This document shows positions 21,147 through 30,827 of a stretch of 64,000 bases of DNA, piece after piece. Position numbers and translations under genes: made by a program. The notes beneath the pieces were generated by a model, which saw only the letters and a program-made list of their open reading frames with translations, made no database searches and was not told the origin of the DNA. Source of the DNA: Mycolicibacter arupensis (GTDB lineage: Bacteria > Actinomycetota > Actinomycetes > Mycobacteriales > Mycobacteriaceae); NCBI RefSeq assembly GCF_002086515.1, contig NZ_MVHH01000005.1, positions 62,001 to 126,000 of the forward strand. Reading direction: 5' to 3'. How positions within the stretch are numbered: position 1 is the stretch's first letter; each line of letters starts with the position of its first letter.

Positions 21147-23354
21147 ATGATTGCCCTGTCCCCGCCCCGAACGGCGGTAACACCTGTTGCGGGACCCGCA
21201 TCCGGATCCGTTCCGACGCCTGCGTCGGCCACCGCGATGGGCACGCGCAAAGAGGGCTTCTACCGCCACGACCTGGACGGTCTGCGTGGCGTCGCGATCG
21301 CGTTGGTGGCGGTCTTTCACGTCTGGTTCGGGCGGGTGTCCGGCGGGGTGGATGTCTTTCTGGCGCTCTCGGGTTTCTTCTTCGGAGGCAAGCTGCTGCG
21401 GGTCGCGCTGAAGCCGACATCGTCGCTGTCGCCGATCCCCGACGTGACCCGTCTGGTTCGCCGGCTGCTGCCCGCCCTGGTGGTGGTGCTGGCCGCCTGC
21501 GCGCTGCTCACCATCTGGATACAGCCGCAGACCCGTTGGGAGGCCTTCGCCGACCAGAGTCTGGCCAGCCTCGGTTACTACCAGAACTGGGAACTGGCCC
21601 GCAGCGCCGCCGACTACCTGCAGGCCGGTGAGGCGGTCAGTCCCCTGCAGCACATCTGGTCGATGTCGGTCCAGGGCCAGTTCTACATCAGCTTCCTGCT
21701 GCTCATCTTCGGGTTCGCCTACCTGTTCCGGCGCGCGCTCGGCTCGCATCTGCGGACAGCCTTCGTCATGTTGCTGATCGCACTGACAACGGCCTCATTC
21801 TGGTACGCGATCATCGCGCATCAGGACAATCAGTCGCTGGCCTACTACAACAGCTTCGCCCGCGCCTGGGAGCTGTTGCTCGGCGCACTCATCGGTGCGC
21901 TGGTGCCCTACATCCGTTGGCCGATGTGGCTGCGGACCGCCGTGGCTACCGTGGCACTGGCAGCCATCCTGAGCTGCGGGGCACTGATCGAAGGGGTGCG
22001 CGAATTCCCCGGACCGTGGGCATTGGTGCCGGTGGGCGCCACCGTGGCGTTCATCCTTGCCGGGGCCAACCGCCAGGCGCAGCCCAGCACCAGCGCCCAG
22101 CTGCCCTGGCCCAACCGATGGTTGGCGGCGGCCCCACTGGTGACGCTGGGTTCGATGGCCTACTCGCTGTACCTGTGGCACTGGCCGCTGCTGATCTTCT
22201 GGCTGTCCTACAGCGGGAATCGGGAGGCGGGCCTGCTGGACGGCGCGCTGATCCTGCTGCTGTCCACCGTGTTGGCCTACCTGACCATGCGGTTCGTCGA
22301 GGACCCGCTGCGCTCGCGCAAGCCGGCCGCCGGCGCGGCTCCGGTGGTGCGGCCACGGTGGCGCAGGCCCGCCGCGGGCTGGTGGCGCCGCCCGACATCG
22401 GTGCTGGGCTCGACCGTGGTGCTGCTCGGTGTTGCACTGACGGCGACGTCCTTCTCCTGGCGAGAGCACGTCACCGTGCAGCGCGCGAGCGGCACCGAAC
22501 TGGTCAAGCTCAGCAAGGACGACTACCCCGGGGCCCGTGCCCTGCTCAAACACCGTCGGGTGCCCAAGCTTCGGATGCGCCCCACCATCCTGGAGGCCAA
22601 GAAGGACCTGCCGCGCTCCACCCGGGACGGCTGCATCAGCACCTTCACCGATCCGAACCTGATCAACTGTGTCTACGGCGACCCGGAGGCCACCCGGACG
22701 GTGGCGCTCGCCGGCGGATCGCACGCCGAACACTGGCTGTCCGCGCTGGACATCCTCGGCCAGCGCCACCACTTCAAGGTGGTCACCTACCTCAAGATGG
22801 GCTGCCCACTGTCCACCGAAAAGGTGCCGCTGGTGATGGGCAGCAACGCCCCCTACCCGCAGTGCTACCAGTGGGTGCTCAAGACCATGGACAGGTTGGT
22901 CGCCGACCACCCCGACTTCGTCTTCACCACCGCCACCCGGCCGTGGAACATCAAACCCGGCGACGTGATGCCCGCGACCTACATCGGCATCTGGAAGCAA
23001 TTGTCGGACAATCACATTCCCATCCTGGGAGTCCGCGACACCCCGTGGCTGCTGCACGACGGCGACCCGTACCAGCCGGCGGACTGCCTGGCTTCGGGCG
23101 GCGATGCGGAATCGTGCGGCGTCAAACGCTCCGAGGTGCTCGTCGAGCGCAATCCGACCCTGGACTTCGTCGGCAGATTCCCGCTGCTCAAGCCGTTGGA
23201 CCTGTCCGACGCCGTCTGCGACAAGGAGATCTGCCGGGCTGTCGAGGGGAATGTGCTGATCTATCACGACTCTCATCACCTGTCGGCGACTTACATGCGC
23301 ACCATGACCGGCGAGCTCGGCCGTCAGATGGGTGCGGCCACCGGTTGGTGGTGA
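21147..23354 (+). CDS. Membrane acyltransferase with C-terminal SGNH-like domain (Rv1565c type)
   Basis: A 735-residue acyltransferase-3 family protein. FYRHDLDGLRGVAIALVAVFH near residue 37 is the family's N-terminal motif, and FLALSGFFFGGKLL follows. About ten hydrophobic helices fill residues 45-440. From residue about 500 a soluble extracytoplasmic domain resembles SGNH hydrolases: VALAGGSHAEHWLSA supplies the Ser and YHDSHHLSATYM the Asp-His. Such two-part proteins O-acylate cell-wall or lipid glycans at the outer membrane face. A TAGATT -10 at 21130-21135 places the start site only a few nucleotides before the ATG. Substrate unknown. Confidence 0.88.
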   Translation: MIALSPPRTAVTPVAGPASGSVPTPASATAMGTRKEGFYRHDLDGLRGVAIALVAVFHVWFGRVSGGVDVFLALSGFFFGGKLLRVALKPTSSLSPIPDVTRLVRRLLPALVVVLAACALLTIWIQPQTRWEAFADQSLASLGYYQNWELARSAADYLQAGEAVSPLQHIWSMSVQGQFYISFLLLIFGFAYLFRRALGSHLRTAFVMLLIALTTASFWYAIIAHQDNQSLAYYNSFARAWELLLGALIGALVPYIRWPMWLRTAVATVALAAILSCGALIEGVREFPGPWALVPVGATVAFILAGANRQAQPSTSAQLPWPNRWLAAAPLVTLGSMAYSLYLWHWPLLIFWLSYSGNREAGLLDGALILLLSTVLAYLTMRFVEDPLRSRKPAAGAAPVVRPRWRRPAAGWWRRPTSVLGSTVVLLGVALTATSFSWREHVTVQRASGTELVKLSKDDYPGARALLKHRRVPKLRMRPTILEAKKDLPRSTRDGCISTFTDPNLINCVYGDPEATRTVALAGGSHAEHWLSALDILGQRHHFKVVTYLKMGCPLSTEKVPLVMGSNAPYPQCYQWVLKTMDRLVADHPDFVFTTATRPWNIKPGDVMPATYIGIWKQLSDNHIPILGVRDTPWLLHDGDPYQPADCLASGGDAESCGVKRSEVLVERNPTLDFVGRFPLLKPLDLSDAVCDKEICRAVEGNVLIYHDSHHLSATYMRTMTGELGRQMGAATGWW

Positions 23355-23404
23355 GCCCGGACACGCTCGGCGGCAGACGGCGCACAACCGGATAAGGTCA
23401 AGCG

Positions 23405-25573
23405 ATGTCGTCGGCTGAGCCGGTACCCGCGCCCACCCCGGAGCCCGCCGCGCCCACGGTCTGGCCCGGCAACAGCTACCCCCTCGGCGCGGTCTACGAC
23501 GGAGCCGGCACCAACTTCGCGGTGTTCTCCGAAGTCGCCGAGCATGTCGAACTCTGCCTGATCGACGACCGCGACCACACCGAGACCCGCATCGGCCTCG
23601 ATGAGGTGGACGGCTACGTCTGGCACGCCTACCTGCCCGGCGTCGGGCCCGGGCAGCATTACGGCTTCCGGGTGCACGGACCTTTCAACCCGTCCGCGGG
23701 ACAGCGCTGCGATCCGAGCAAACTACTGCTGGACCCGTATGGGAAAGCCTTCCACGGTGCCTTCGACTTCGGTCCGCAGCTGTTCTCCTACGATCCGGCC
23801 GATCCCGACAGCGGTGCTGCGCCCCCGGCGCAGGACTCCCTGGGCCACACCATGACCAGCGTGGTGATCAACCCCTACTTCGATTGGGCCGCCGATCGGT
23901 CACCGTGCACGCCCTACCACCAGACGATCATCTATGAAGCGCACGTCAAAGGCATGACCCAGACCCATCCGGGCATCCCGGCCGAACTGCGCGGCACCTA
24001 CGCCGGGCTGGCGCACCCGGTGATCATCGACCATCTCAAGTCACTCAACGTGACGGCGATCGAACTCATGCCGGTGCATCAGTTCCTGCACGATCAGCGA
24101 CTGTTGCAGCTGGGACTGCGGAACTACTGGGGATACAACACCTTCGGGTTCTTCGCGCCGCACAACGAGTACGCGGCAAGTCGACAGGCCGGCGGCGCCG
24201 TTGCCGAATTCAAAGCCATGGTGCGGGCCTTCCACCAAGCCGGCATCGAGGTGATTCTCGACGTGGTCTACAACCACACCGCCGAAGGCAATCACCTGGG
24301 CCCCACCCTCAATTTCCGCGGTATCGACAATGCCGCCTATTACCGGCTGGACGAAGGAGATCTAGCGCACTACACCGACTACACCGGTACCGGCAACAGT
24401 CTCAATGCCCGTCACCCGCACACCCTGCAGCTGATCATGGACTCACTGCGCTATTGGGTGACCGAGATGCACGTCGACGGCTTCCGCTTCGACCTGGCAT
24501 CCACCCTGGCCCGGGAGCTGCATGACGTCGATCGGCTGTCCGCGTTCTTCGATCTGGTGCAACAGGATCCGGTCGTCAGCCAAGTCAAGCTGATAGCCGA
24601 GCCGTGGGATGTCGGCGAAGGCGGCTACCAGGTGGGCAATTTCCCCGGATTGTGGACCGAATGGAACGGAAAATACCGGGACACCGTGCGTGACTACTGG
24701 CGCGGTGAACCCGAGACACTCGGCGAGTTCGCCTCTCGCCTGACCGGTTCCTCGGACCTCTATGAGGCGACCGGGCGGCGCCCCAGCGCCAGCATCAACT
24801 TCGTCACCTGCCACGACGGCTTCACGCTGGCTGACCTGGTGTCCTACAACGAGAAACACAACGAGGCCAACGGCGAGGACAACCGCGACGGTGAAAGTCA
24901 CAACCGGTCGTGGAACTGCGGTGTGGAAGGACCCACCGAGGACCCCGAGATCCTGGCGCTGCGGGCCCACCAGGTCCGCAACATCATGGCGACCCTGCTG
25001 ATCAGCCAGGGCACCCCGATGATCTTGCACGGCGATGAGATGGGCCGCTCGCAGCGCGGCAACAACAACGTCTACTGCCAAGATTCCGAGCTGTCCTGGA
25101 TGGATTGGACGCTGATCGAGCGCAATGCCGACCTGCTGGCCTTCACCCGGGCCCTGACCACGCTGCGCACCACTCATCCGGTGTTCCGGCGGCGCCGATT
25201 CTTCAAGGGGCGACCGATCCGCGGCGGCGACGAGGTGCGTGACATCGCCTGGCTGACCCCAGCGGGTCACGAGATGACCCAGGAGGACTGGGGCAGCGAA
25301 TTCGGCAGGTGCGTCATGGTTTTTCTCAACGGCGAGGCGCTGCCGGAGCCAGACGCCCGCGGACAGCGGATCGTCGATGACTCCTTCCTGTTGTGCTTCA
25401 ACTCCGGTGACACCTGCGTGGATTTCATTACGCCCAACACCGAGTACGCGCAGGTCTGGACCGCGGTGATCGACACCGCACACCCGGACGGCAGCACCGA
25501 TCTGGTGGTCGATGCCGGAGCGGCCATCACCGTGATCGGACGCTCACTGACCGTGTTGCGCAAGAGCCGGTGA
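23405..25573 (+). CDS. treX: Glycogen debranching enzyme TreX/GlgX
   Basis: GH13 isoamylase-type enzyme of 722 residues that removes alpha-1,6 branches to release maltooligosaccharides for TreY. An N-terminal CBM48-like beta domain (residues about 20-120) precedes the barrel. Catalytic motifs are clear: VILDVVYNHTAEG, DGFRFDLAS (nucleophile Asp), LIAEPWD (acid Glu) and FVTCHDGFTL. It lies 4 nt upstream of treY, so the two are co-transcribed. Length matches the M. tuberculosis protein (Rv1564c). Confidence 0.95.
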   Translation: MSSAEPVPAPTPEPAAPTVWPGNSYPLGAVYDGAGTNFAVFSEVAEHVELCLIDDRDHTETRIGLDEVDGYVWHAYLPGVGPGQHYGFRVHGPFNPSAGQRCDPSKLLLDPYGKAFHGAFDFGPQLFSYDPADPDSGAAPPAQDSLGHTMTSVVINPYFDWAADRSPCTPYHQTIIYEAHVKGMTQTHPGIPAELRGTYAGLAHPVIIDHLKSLNVTAIELMPVHQFLHDQRLLQLGLRNYWGYNTFGFFAPHNEYAASRQAGGAVAEFKAMVRAFHQAGIEVILDVVYNHTAEGNHLGPTLNFRGIDNAAYYRLDEGDLAHYTDYTGTGNSLNARHPHTLQLIMDSLRYWVTEMHVDGFRFDLASTLARELHDVDRLSAFFDLVQQDPVVSQVKLIAEPWDVGEGGYQVGNFPGLWTEWNGKYRDTVRDYWRGEPETLGEFASRLTGSSDLYEATGRRPSASINFVTCHDGFTLADLVSYNEKHNEANGEDNRDGESHNRSWNCGVEGPTEDPEILALRAHQVRNIMATLLISQGTPMILHGDEMGRSQRGNNNVYCQDSELSWMDWTLIERNADLLAFTRALTTLRTTHPVFRRRRFFKGRPIRGGDEVRDIAWLTPAGHEMTQEDWGSEFGRCVMVFLNGEALPEPDARGQRIVDDSFLLCFNSGDTCVDFITPNTEYAQVWTAVIDTAHPDGSTDLVVDAGAAITVIGRSLTVLRKSR

Positions 25574-25577
25574 ACCG

Positions 25578-27851
25578 ATGGCCTCCCCGGTGCTGTCGAC
25601 GTATCGGTTGCAGTTGCGCGGCCCCGCCGGTTGCCGTCTGACCTTCGCCGACACCGAGAACCTGCTCGACTATCTGGACGAGCTCGGCATCAGCCATCTC
25701 TATCTCTCCCCCATCCTGACGGCTACCTCGGGGTCCACCCACGGCTATGACGTCACCGATCCCACCACGGTCGCCGCCGATCTGGGCGGACCCGACGGCT
25801 TGGCCCGGCTCTCGGCGGCAGCGCGGTCCCGCGGGATGGGCCTGATCGTCGACATCGTGCCCAACCATGCCGGCGTCGAGGTGCCCGTAGAGAACCCCTG
25901 GTGGTGGGATGTGCTGCGGCACGGGCGATCTTCGGACTATGCCGCGTTCTTCGACATCGACTGGGACCTGGGCGCCGGACGCATCATCTTGCCGGTGCTG
26001 GAGTCCGAACGGGATCTGACCGGCCTGACCCGCCGCGGCGACACATTGGCCTTGGGCGAGCTGGTGCTGCCGATCGCCCCGGGCACCGGTGCCGGCGACC
26101 CGCACCAGGTACTCGATCGTCAGCATTACCAGCTGGTGGACTGGCGCAGCGGGGTCTGTGGCTACCGCCGGTTCCTGACCATCAACACTCTCGCCGCGCT
26201 GCGGCAGGAGGATGAGCAGGTTTTCACCACGACCCACCGCGAGGTGGCTCGCTGGTTCGCCGAGGAGATCGTTGACGGCGTCCGCATCGACCACCTCGAC
26301 GGACTGTCTGACCCGGTCGGCTATCTGTGCCGGCTGCGCGCCCTGATCGGCCCCCGGGCCTGGATTGTCGTGGAGAAGAATCTGGCCACCGGCGAAACTC
26401 TGGACCCCGGCCTGCCCGTGGCCGGCACCACCGGCTACGACGCGCTGCGGCTGATCGGCGGGCTGTTCGTCGACCCCGAAGGTGCCCCCGGGCTGACCGC
26501 GTTGGCGGCCCCGACGGCGGTGGGCCCACTACCGGCGCTGCGGGCCACGACCGCCGCGGCCCTGACCAACGACGCTCAGCGACTGCTGCGTTGTGTCACC
26601 GCCTCGACCGGATCCAGCGAGCCCCGGCTGGCCGAGGCGCTCGCGGCACTGCTCGGCCAGGTCGGTGTGTACCGCTGCGACTACGCGACGACCGAGCCGA
26701 TACTGCCCGCGGCGATCGCCCAAGCCGCCGCGGCGGCGCCGGAGCTGGCCGGGCCGCTGGGCGTCATCGGTGCCGCCGTCGCCGACGGCAGCGAAGCCGC
26801 GGTGCGGCTACAACAACTGTGTGTGACAGTGGTGGCCGGCGCGGTCGAGGGCCGCCTGTTCCATCGCTATGCGCGCCTGGTGTCGCTCAACGAGTTCGGC
26901 GGCGACCCGCTGCGATTCGGCTGTACCAGCGGCGAGTTCCACACCGCCGTGGCAGGCCGCGCCCGGCACTGGCCGGAATCGATGACCACGCTGTCCACCC
27001 ACGACACGATGCGAGGAGAAGACGTCCGAGCGCGCATCGGGGTGCTCTCTCAGCTGCCCGAGCGCTGGGCCGGCACCCTCGAGCGCTGGGAGACCCGTGT
27101 CGGATGCCCGGACGCCGCGACGGGACTGTTTCTGTGGCAGAACATCTTCGGCGCCTGGCCGGAGGACGGCATCGTCACCGAAGAACTACGCGCCCGGCTG
27201 CACGCCTACACGCGCAAGGCGATCCGGGAGGCCGGCGGGCGCACCTGCTGGCGTGACCCGGACACCGCATTCGAGCACGCCGTCGCCGAGTGGTTGGACG
27301 CGGTGCTGCACGGTCCGGTAGCCGGCGAACTCACCGAGTTGGTCCGCGAGCTGGCACCGCACGCCCACAGTGACGCGGTGGCCCAGAAGATGCTTGCCCT
27401 CACCGTTCCCGGCGTGCCCGACGTCTACCAGGGCACCGAGTTGTGGGAGGACAGCCTGGCCGATCCGGACAATCGCCGGCCGGTCGACTTCGCCGCCCGC
27501 CGTGTCGAGCTCGGCGCGGCGACACATCCGAAAATGCGCGTGGTCCATGCTGCCCTGCGTGCCCGCCGTGAGCTCCCGGACGCCTTCCGGCGGGGGGCCT
27601 ACCGGCCGATGCTGGCCGCCGGACCCTCCGCCGATCACGTGGTGGGATTTCGGCGTGGTGACGATGTGGCGGTGGCGGTGACCCGCTGGACGGTGCGGCT
27701 GGCACGGTTCGGTTGGGGCGACACGGCGATGCCACTGCCCGAAGGCACCTGGACCGACCGCCTGACCGGGCGAAGCTGGTCGGGGGCCATCTCGGCCGCG
27801 GAGCTGTTCGGCGAGCTGCCCGCCGTCCTGTTGGAGCGCCACCGCCCCTGA
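25578..27851 (+). CDS. treY: Maltooligosyl trehalose synthase TreY
   Basis: GH13 enzyme of 757 residues that rearranges the reducing end of maltooligosaccharides to an alpha,alpha-1,1 bond. Motifs seen: LIVDIVPNHAGVE, GVRIDHLDGLSDP with the nucleophile Asp (near residue 236), WIVVEKNL with the acid Glu, and TLSTHDTMRGED. The reading frame is complete. In M. tuberculosis the next gene is treZ, which releases trehalose from the TreY product. Here treY is followed after 26 nt by the convergent ilvA, and treZ is not in this window. Confidence 0.95.
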   Translation: MASPVLSTYRLQLRGPAGCRLTFADTENLLDYLDELGISHLYLSPILTATSGSTHGYDVTDPTTVAADLGGPDGLARLSAAARSRGMGLIVDIVPNHAGVEVPVENPWWWDVLRHGRSSDYAAFFDIDWDLGAGRIILPVLESERDLTGLTRRGDTLALGELVLPIAPGTGAGDPHQVLDRQHYQLVDWRSGVCGYRRFLTINTLAALRQEDEQVFTTTHREVARWFAEEIVDGVRIDHLDGLSDPVGYLCRLRALIGPRAWIVVEKNLATGETLDPGLPVAGTTGYDALRLIGGLFVDPEGAPGLTALAAPTAVGPLPALRATTAAALTNDAQRLLRCVTASTGSSEPRLAEALAALLGQVGVYRCDYATTEPILPAAIAQAAAAAPELAGPLGVIGAAVADGSEAAVRLQQLCVTVVAGAVEGRLFHRYARLVSLNEFGGDPLRFGCTSGEFHTAVAGRARHWPESMTTLSTHDTMRGEDVRARIGVLSQLPERWAGTLERWETRVGCPDAATGLFLWQNIFGAWPEDGIVTEELRARLHAYTRKAIREAGGRTCWRDPDTAFEHAVAEWLDAVLHGPVAGELTELVRELAPHAHSDAVAQKMLALTVPGVPDVYQGTELWEDSLADPDNRRPVDFAARRVELGAATHPKMRVVHAALRARRELPDAFRRGAYRPMLAAGPSADHVVGFRRGDDVAVAVTRWTVRLARFGWGDTAMPLPEGTWTDRLTGRSWSGAISAAELFGELPAVLLERHRP

Positions 27852-27877
27852 GCCTGGCTGGCCAGCCGTGGCGGGGC

Positions 27878-29167
27878 TCAGAGCAGGTAGCGATATGCCG
27901 GCGAACCGGGCTCTAGGGGTTCGACGTGGATCTGGCAGGTCTGCATGCGCGACAGCAATCCGTCGAGATCGGCCGCCGACCCCAGCTGCACCCCGACCAG
28001 TGCCTCGCCGGTCTCGCGGTTGTTGCGTTTGACGTACTCGAACAGCGTCACGTCATCGTTGGGGCCGAGGACTTCATCGAGGAACCGGCGCAGGGCGCCC
28101 GGCTCTTGGGGAAAGTCGACCAGGAAATAGTGCTTAAGACCCAGGTGCACCAATGAGCGCTCCAAGATCTCGCCATAGCGGGAGACGTCGTTGTTGCCCC
28201 CGGAGATCAGACACACCACCGTCGATCCCGGTTCGATATCTGCCTCCACCAATGCGGCCACCGACAGCGCGCCGGCCGGCTCGGCGATGATCCCTTCGTT
28301 CTGATAGAGGTCGAGCATCGCGGTGCAGACCGCGCCTTCGTCGACGGTGGTCACCGACACCATGTCGCCGGCCCCGGACAGCACGGCATACGGCAGGGCT
28401 CCGGCGCGCCTGACGGCGGCCCCATCGACGAACTGGTCGACGTGGTCCAGACTGACCAGCTTCCCGGCCGCCAGCGCGGCCATCATCGAGGCGGCCCCGG
28501 CCGGCTCGACGCCCAGCACCGCGGTGGTGGACGTCCGCTCCGCCAGATAGGTCGTGATGCCCGAGATGCAGCCGCCCCCGCCCACCGGAACGATCACCAG
28601 ATCCGGCGCCGTGTCGAGCTGGTCGAGTATCTCGACCGCGATGGTGCCCTGGCCTGCCATCGTGCGCAGGTCGTCGTAGGGGGGCACCAAGGTGGCTCCA
28701 GTGCGGGCAACATCAGCCGCAGCGGCCTCGGCGGCCAGATCGTAGGTCGCCCCGCCAACGATCAACTCGATGAACTCGCCGCCGTGGTAGCGGATGCGAT
28801 CCCGCTTCTGTTTGGGGGTCTTGGCCGGCACGTAGACCCGGCCGTGGACACCCAGTGCGCGACAGGCGTAGGCGAACCCCTGTGCATGATTGCCGGCCGA
28901 CGAGCACACCACGCCTGCGGCCAACTCCGCCTCGGTGAGCTGAACCAGCAGGTTGTAGGCGCCGCGCAGCTTGTAGGACCGCACCGACTGCAGGTCTTCG
29001 CGCTTGAGATAGACCTTGGCGCCGGTGAGCTCGGAGAGCCGATCGCTGTACAGCAGCGGGGTCGGTGCAACCACCCCGGCAATGCGCTTGGCCGCCGCGT
29101 CGATGTCGGCCGCGGTCAACGGGCCGTTCAAGGAGCCACTTCGGTTCTGGCGCAGTTCGGCGGACAC
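27878..29167 (-). CDS. ilvA: Threonine dehydratase IlvA
   Basis: PLP enzyme of 429 residues that deaminates threonine to 2-oxobutyrate, the committed step to isoleucine. Lys66 in VRSYKLRGAYN carries PLP, and VPVGGGGCISG near 197-207 holds its phosphate. The C-terminal 90 residues form a regulatory ACT-like domain (HYFLVDFPQEPGALRRFL), so isoleucine feedback is expected. The length equals M. tuberculosis IlvA. Neighbours vapBC11 and treZ of that genome are missing here. Confidence 0.95.
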   Translation of the reverse strand: MSAELRQNRSGSLNGPLTAADIDAAAKRIAGVVAPTPLLYSDRLSELTGAKVYLKREDLQSVRSYKLRGAYNLLVQLTEAELAAGVVCSSAGNHAQGFAYACRALGVHGRVYVPAKTPKQKRDRIRYHGGEFIELIVGGATYDLAAEAAAADVARTGATLVPPYDDLRTMAGQGTIAVEILDQLDTAPDLVIVPVGGGGCISGITTYLAERTSTTAVLGVEPAGAASMMAALAAGKLVSLDHVDQFVDGAAVRRAGALPYAVLSGAGDMVSVTTVDEGAVCTAMLDLYQNEGIIAEPAGALSVAALVEADIEPGSTVVCLISGGNNDVSRYGEILERSLVHLGLKHYFLVDFPQEPGALRRFLDEVLGPNDDVTLFEYVKRNNRETGEALVGVQLGSAADLDGLLSRMQTCQIHVEPLEPGSPAYRYLL

Positions 29168-29195
29168 CGGAATATGGTGCCACCCAGCTGCGTGT

Positions 29196-29633
29196 TCAGC
29201 CCACCGGGGTCAGCACAAACACCGGGATCTGGCGGTCGGTCTTCTCCTGGTAATCGGCGTAGTCCGGGTAGGCGGCCACCGCTCGCTCCCACCATCGCGC
29301 CTTCTCGTCGCCGAAGACCTCTCGGGCGTCGTAGTCGCCGGTGACGGGGCCGTCCTGGAGCTCGACCCGGGGATTCTTGACCACGTTGTGGTACCAGACC
29401 GGGTTCTTCGGGGCCCCGCCCAGTGATGCGACGATCGCATACTGGCCATCGTGTTCGACCCGCATCAACGGGGTTTTGCGCAGTTTGCCGGTCTTGGCGC
29501 CCACCGTGGTGAGCAGCACGACGGGCATGCCCTTCATCTCGGTGCCCTCGGTGCCGCCAGAGGCCATGTACTGCTCGGCGTTCTCCCGCGACCAATCCCA
29601 CGGGCTGGGTGCATATTCTCCGCTCAGTGGCAT
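29196..29633 (-). CDS. Nitroreductase-type deazaflavin oxidoreductase (Rv1558 type)
   Basis: A 145-residue Ddn-family protein, very similar to the Rv1558 sequence I remember. The cofactor motif is [22 protein letters not shown], and [21 protein letters not shown] follows. I chose the ATG at 29633 ([11 protein letters not shown]) because the homologue begins there. It lies 28 nt upstream of ilvA in the same direction, so the two may share a message. Substrate unknown; F420 use is expected from family. Confidence 0.88.
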   Translation of the reverse strand: MPLSGEYAPSPWDWSRENAEQYMASGGTEGTEMKGMPVVLLTTVGAKTGKLRKTPLMRVEHDGQYAIVASLGGAPKNPVWYHNVVKNPRVELQDGPVTGDYDAREVFGDEKARWWERAVAAYPDYADYQEKTDRQIPVFVLTPVG

Positions 29634-29722
29634 GCCACCAAGCCTAGACCGACACCACGCCGGGACCACCCCGAAATATGTTTCGGCTGGCCTAACAAAT
29701 AGTTGTCACGTACCGTTGACCT

Positions 29723-29923
29723 ATGGCCACCGTCGAGCGCTCCCGGCAGCACATCGCCATCGCCGGCGTGCCGTGGCCGACTTACAAAGTGGTCGCCCTG
29801 ACGCTCGGGATGCTCACCCTGCTGGCAGTCGGTGTACTGACATCCAGCGCGGCCGCCGCGGTTCTGACCGCCGCCGCCGTAGGCACCGCAGCCTGGCTCG
29901 TCCTCGGCCTCATCGGCGACTGA
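29723..29923 (+). CDS. Small two-helix membrane protein, hypothetical
   Basis: A 66-residue protein with two hydrophobic stretches (about residues 21-39 and 43-63) after a charged N-terminus, likely a hairpin in the inner membrane. I recognise no family. Support for it being real is the promoter layout. TACCGT (29711-29716) lies exactly 7 nt before the A of the ATG, the pattern of leaderless mycobacterial genes, and the codon use is GC-rich at position 3. Function cannot be proposed. Confidence 0.55.
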   Translation: MATVERSRQHIAIAGVPWPTYKVVALTLGMLTLLAVGVLTSSAAAAVLTAAAVGTAAWLVLGLIGD

Positions 29924-29989
29924 CCCGCTCCACCAGGGCCTCGATCGCGCCTGCGCATGCCGCTGCCCGCCATCGCCTACGGTGAGCCC

Positions 29990-30823
29990 ATGTCGATTGC
30001 CGTCACCGAGCTCAGCCTGGTCGAGCAGACCGCGTTCCTCACCGCGTACGCCCGTGCGCTCGACTGCCAGTCCCCCACCCCGATCCTCAACGACGAGTTC
30101 TCTGAGCGGGTGGTCGGCCTGATCGACTACGACTTTGCCGCCTTCCGGATTCCGGCGAGCGTGGTGCGTCAAACCGCCCTGCGCGCCAAGCTGCTCGACG
30201 AGCGGGTCCGCACCTACACCGCGGCCAATCCTGAGGCGGTGGTGGTCGACCTGGGTTCCGGGCTCAACGAGCCGTTGGCGCGGGTGAGTCCGCCCGCAGG
30301 CGTCGACTGGTACAGCATCGATCTTCCGCGGGTGATCGCGCTGCGCGAGACGGTGGTGCCGGCCCAGCCCGCCGAGCACCGGATCGCCGCCGATCTGACC
30401 GGTGGCGACTGGGCGGCCGGCATTCCGGTCGGGCGGCCCACCATGGTGATCGCCGACGGATTGTTCGCTTTCCTCACCCAGCCTCAGGTCATCGGCGTGA
30501 TCGGACAGGCCATCGATCACTTCGGCACGGGCGAACTGGCATTCAACGACTACGGCAAGGTCGGGGCGTTGAGCTCGCTGGGCATGAAGCTGGCACCGCG
30601 AGGAATGTTCAGCGTGCTGCGGCACGTGTGGGCCAACCCCGGATTCACCGATCCGCGCACACCGGAGCGGTGGGACCCGCGCCTGCGCCTGGTCGAGCAG
30701 GCCTGCCTGGCGCATGCCGCGGAGGTGGACGCGTTTCCCAACCCGGCCCGCACCCTCACCCGGCTCGCCGGCCGATTCTCGTCACTGGCCGGCAAGGCCC
30801 GGGTGCTGCGCTACAAGTTCTGA
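29990..30823 (+). CDS. LCM/TcmP-type SAM-dependent methyltransferase
   Basis: A 277-residue methyltransferase of the leucine carboxyl methyltransferase-like class. The SAM-binding motif is VVVDLGSGLNEPLARV near residue 80, followed by the acidic DWYSIDLPRVIALR strand and VIADGLFAFLTQ. The N-terminal LVEQTAFLTAYARALD is typical of O-methyltransferases in secondary-metabolite loci. The ATG at 29990 is chosen because similarity begins there. The substrate is unknown, and the neighbours give no pathway. Confidence 0.82.
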   Translation: MSIAVTELSLVEQTAFLTAYARALDCQSPTPILNDEFSERVVGLIDYDFAAFRIPASVVRQTALRAKLLDERVRTYTAANPEAVVVDLGSGLNEPLARVSPPAGVDWYSIDLPRVIALRETVVPAQPAEHRIAADLTGGDWAAGIPVGRPTMVIADGLFAFLTQPQVIGVIGQAIDHFGTGELAFNDYGKVGALSSLGMKLAPRGMFSVLRHVWANPGFTDPRTPERWDPRLRLVEQACLAHAAEVDAFPNPARTLTRLAGRFSSLAGKARVLRYKF

Positions 30824-30827
30824 GGCC

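Noticed and set aside
24443..25483. A 346-codon minus-strand frame in treX
   Set aside because: treX has all GH13 motifs across this stretch, so this is a shadow.
27856..27867. Perfect palindrome GGCTGGCCAGCC between treY and ilvA
   Set aside because: It has no loop or T-run, so it is not a convincing bidirectional terminator, and short GC palindromes are expected here by chance.
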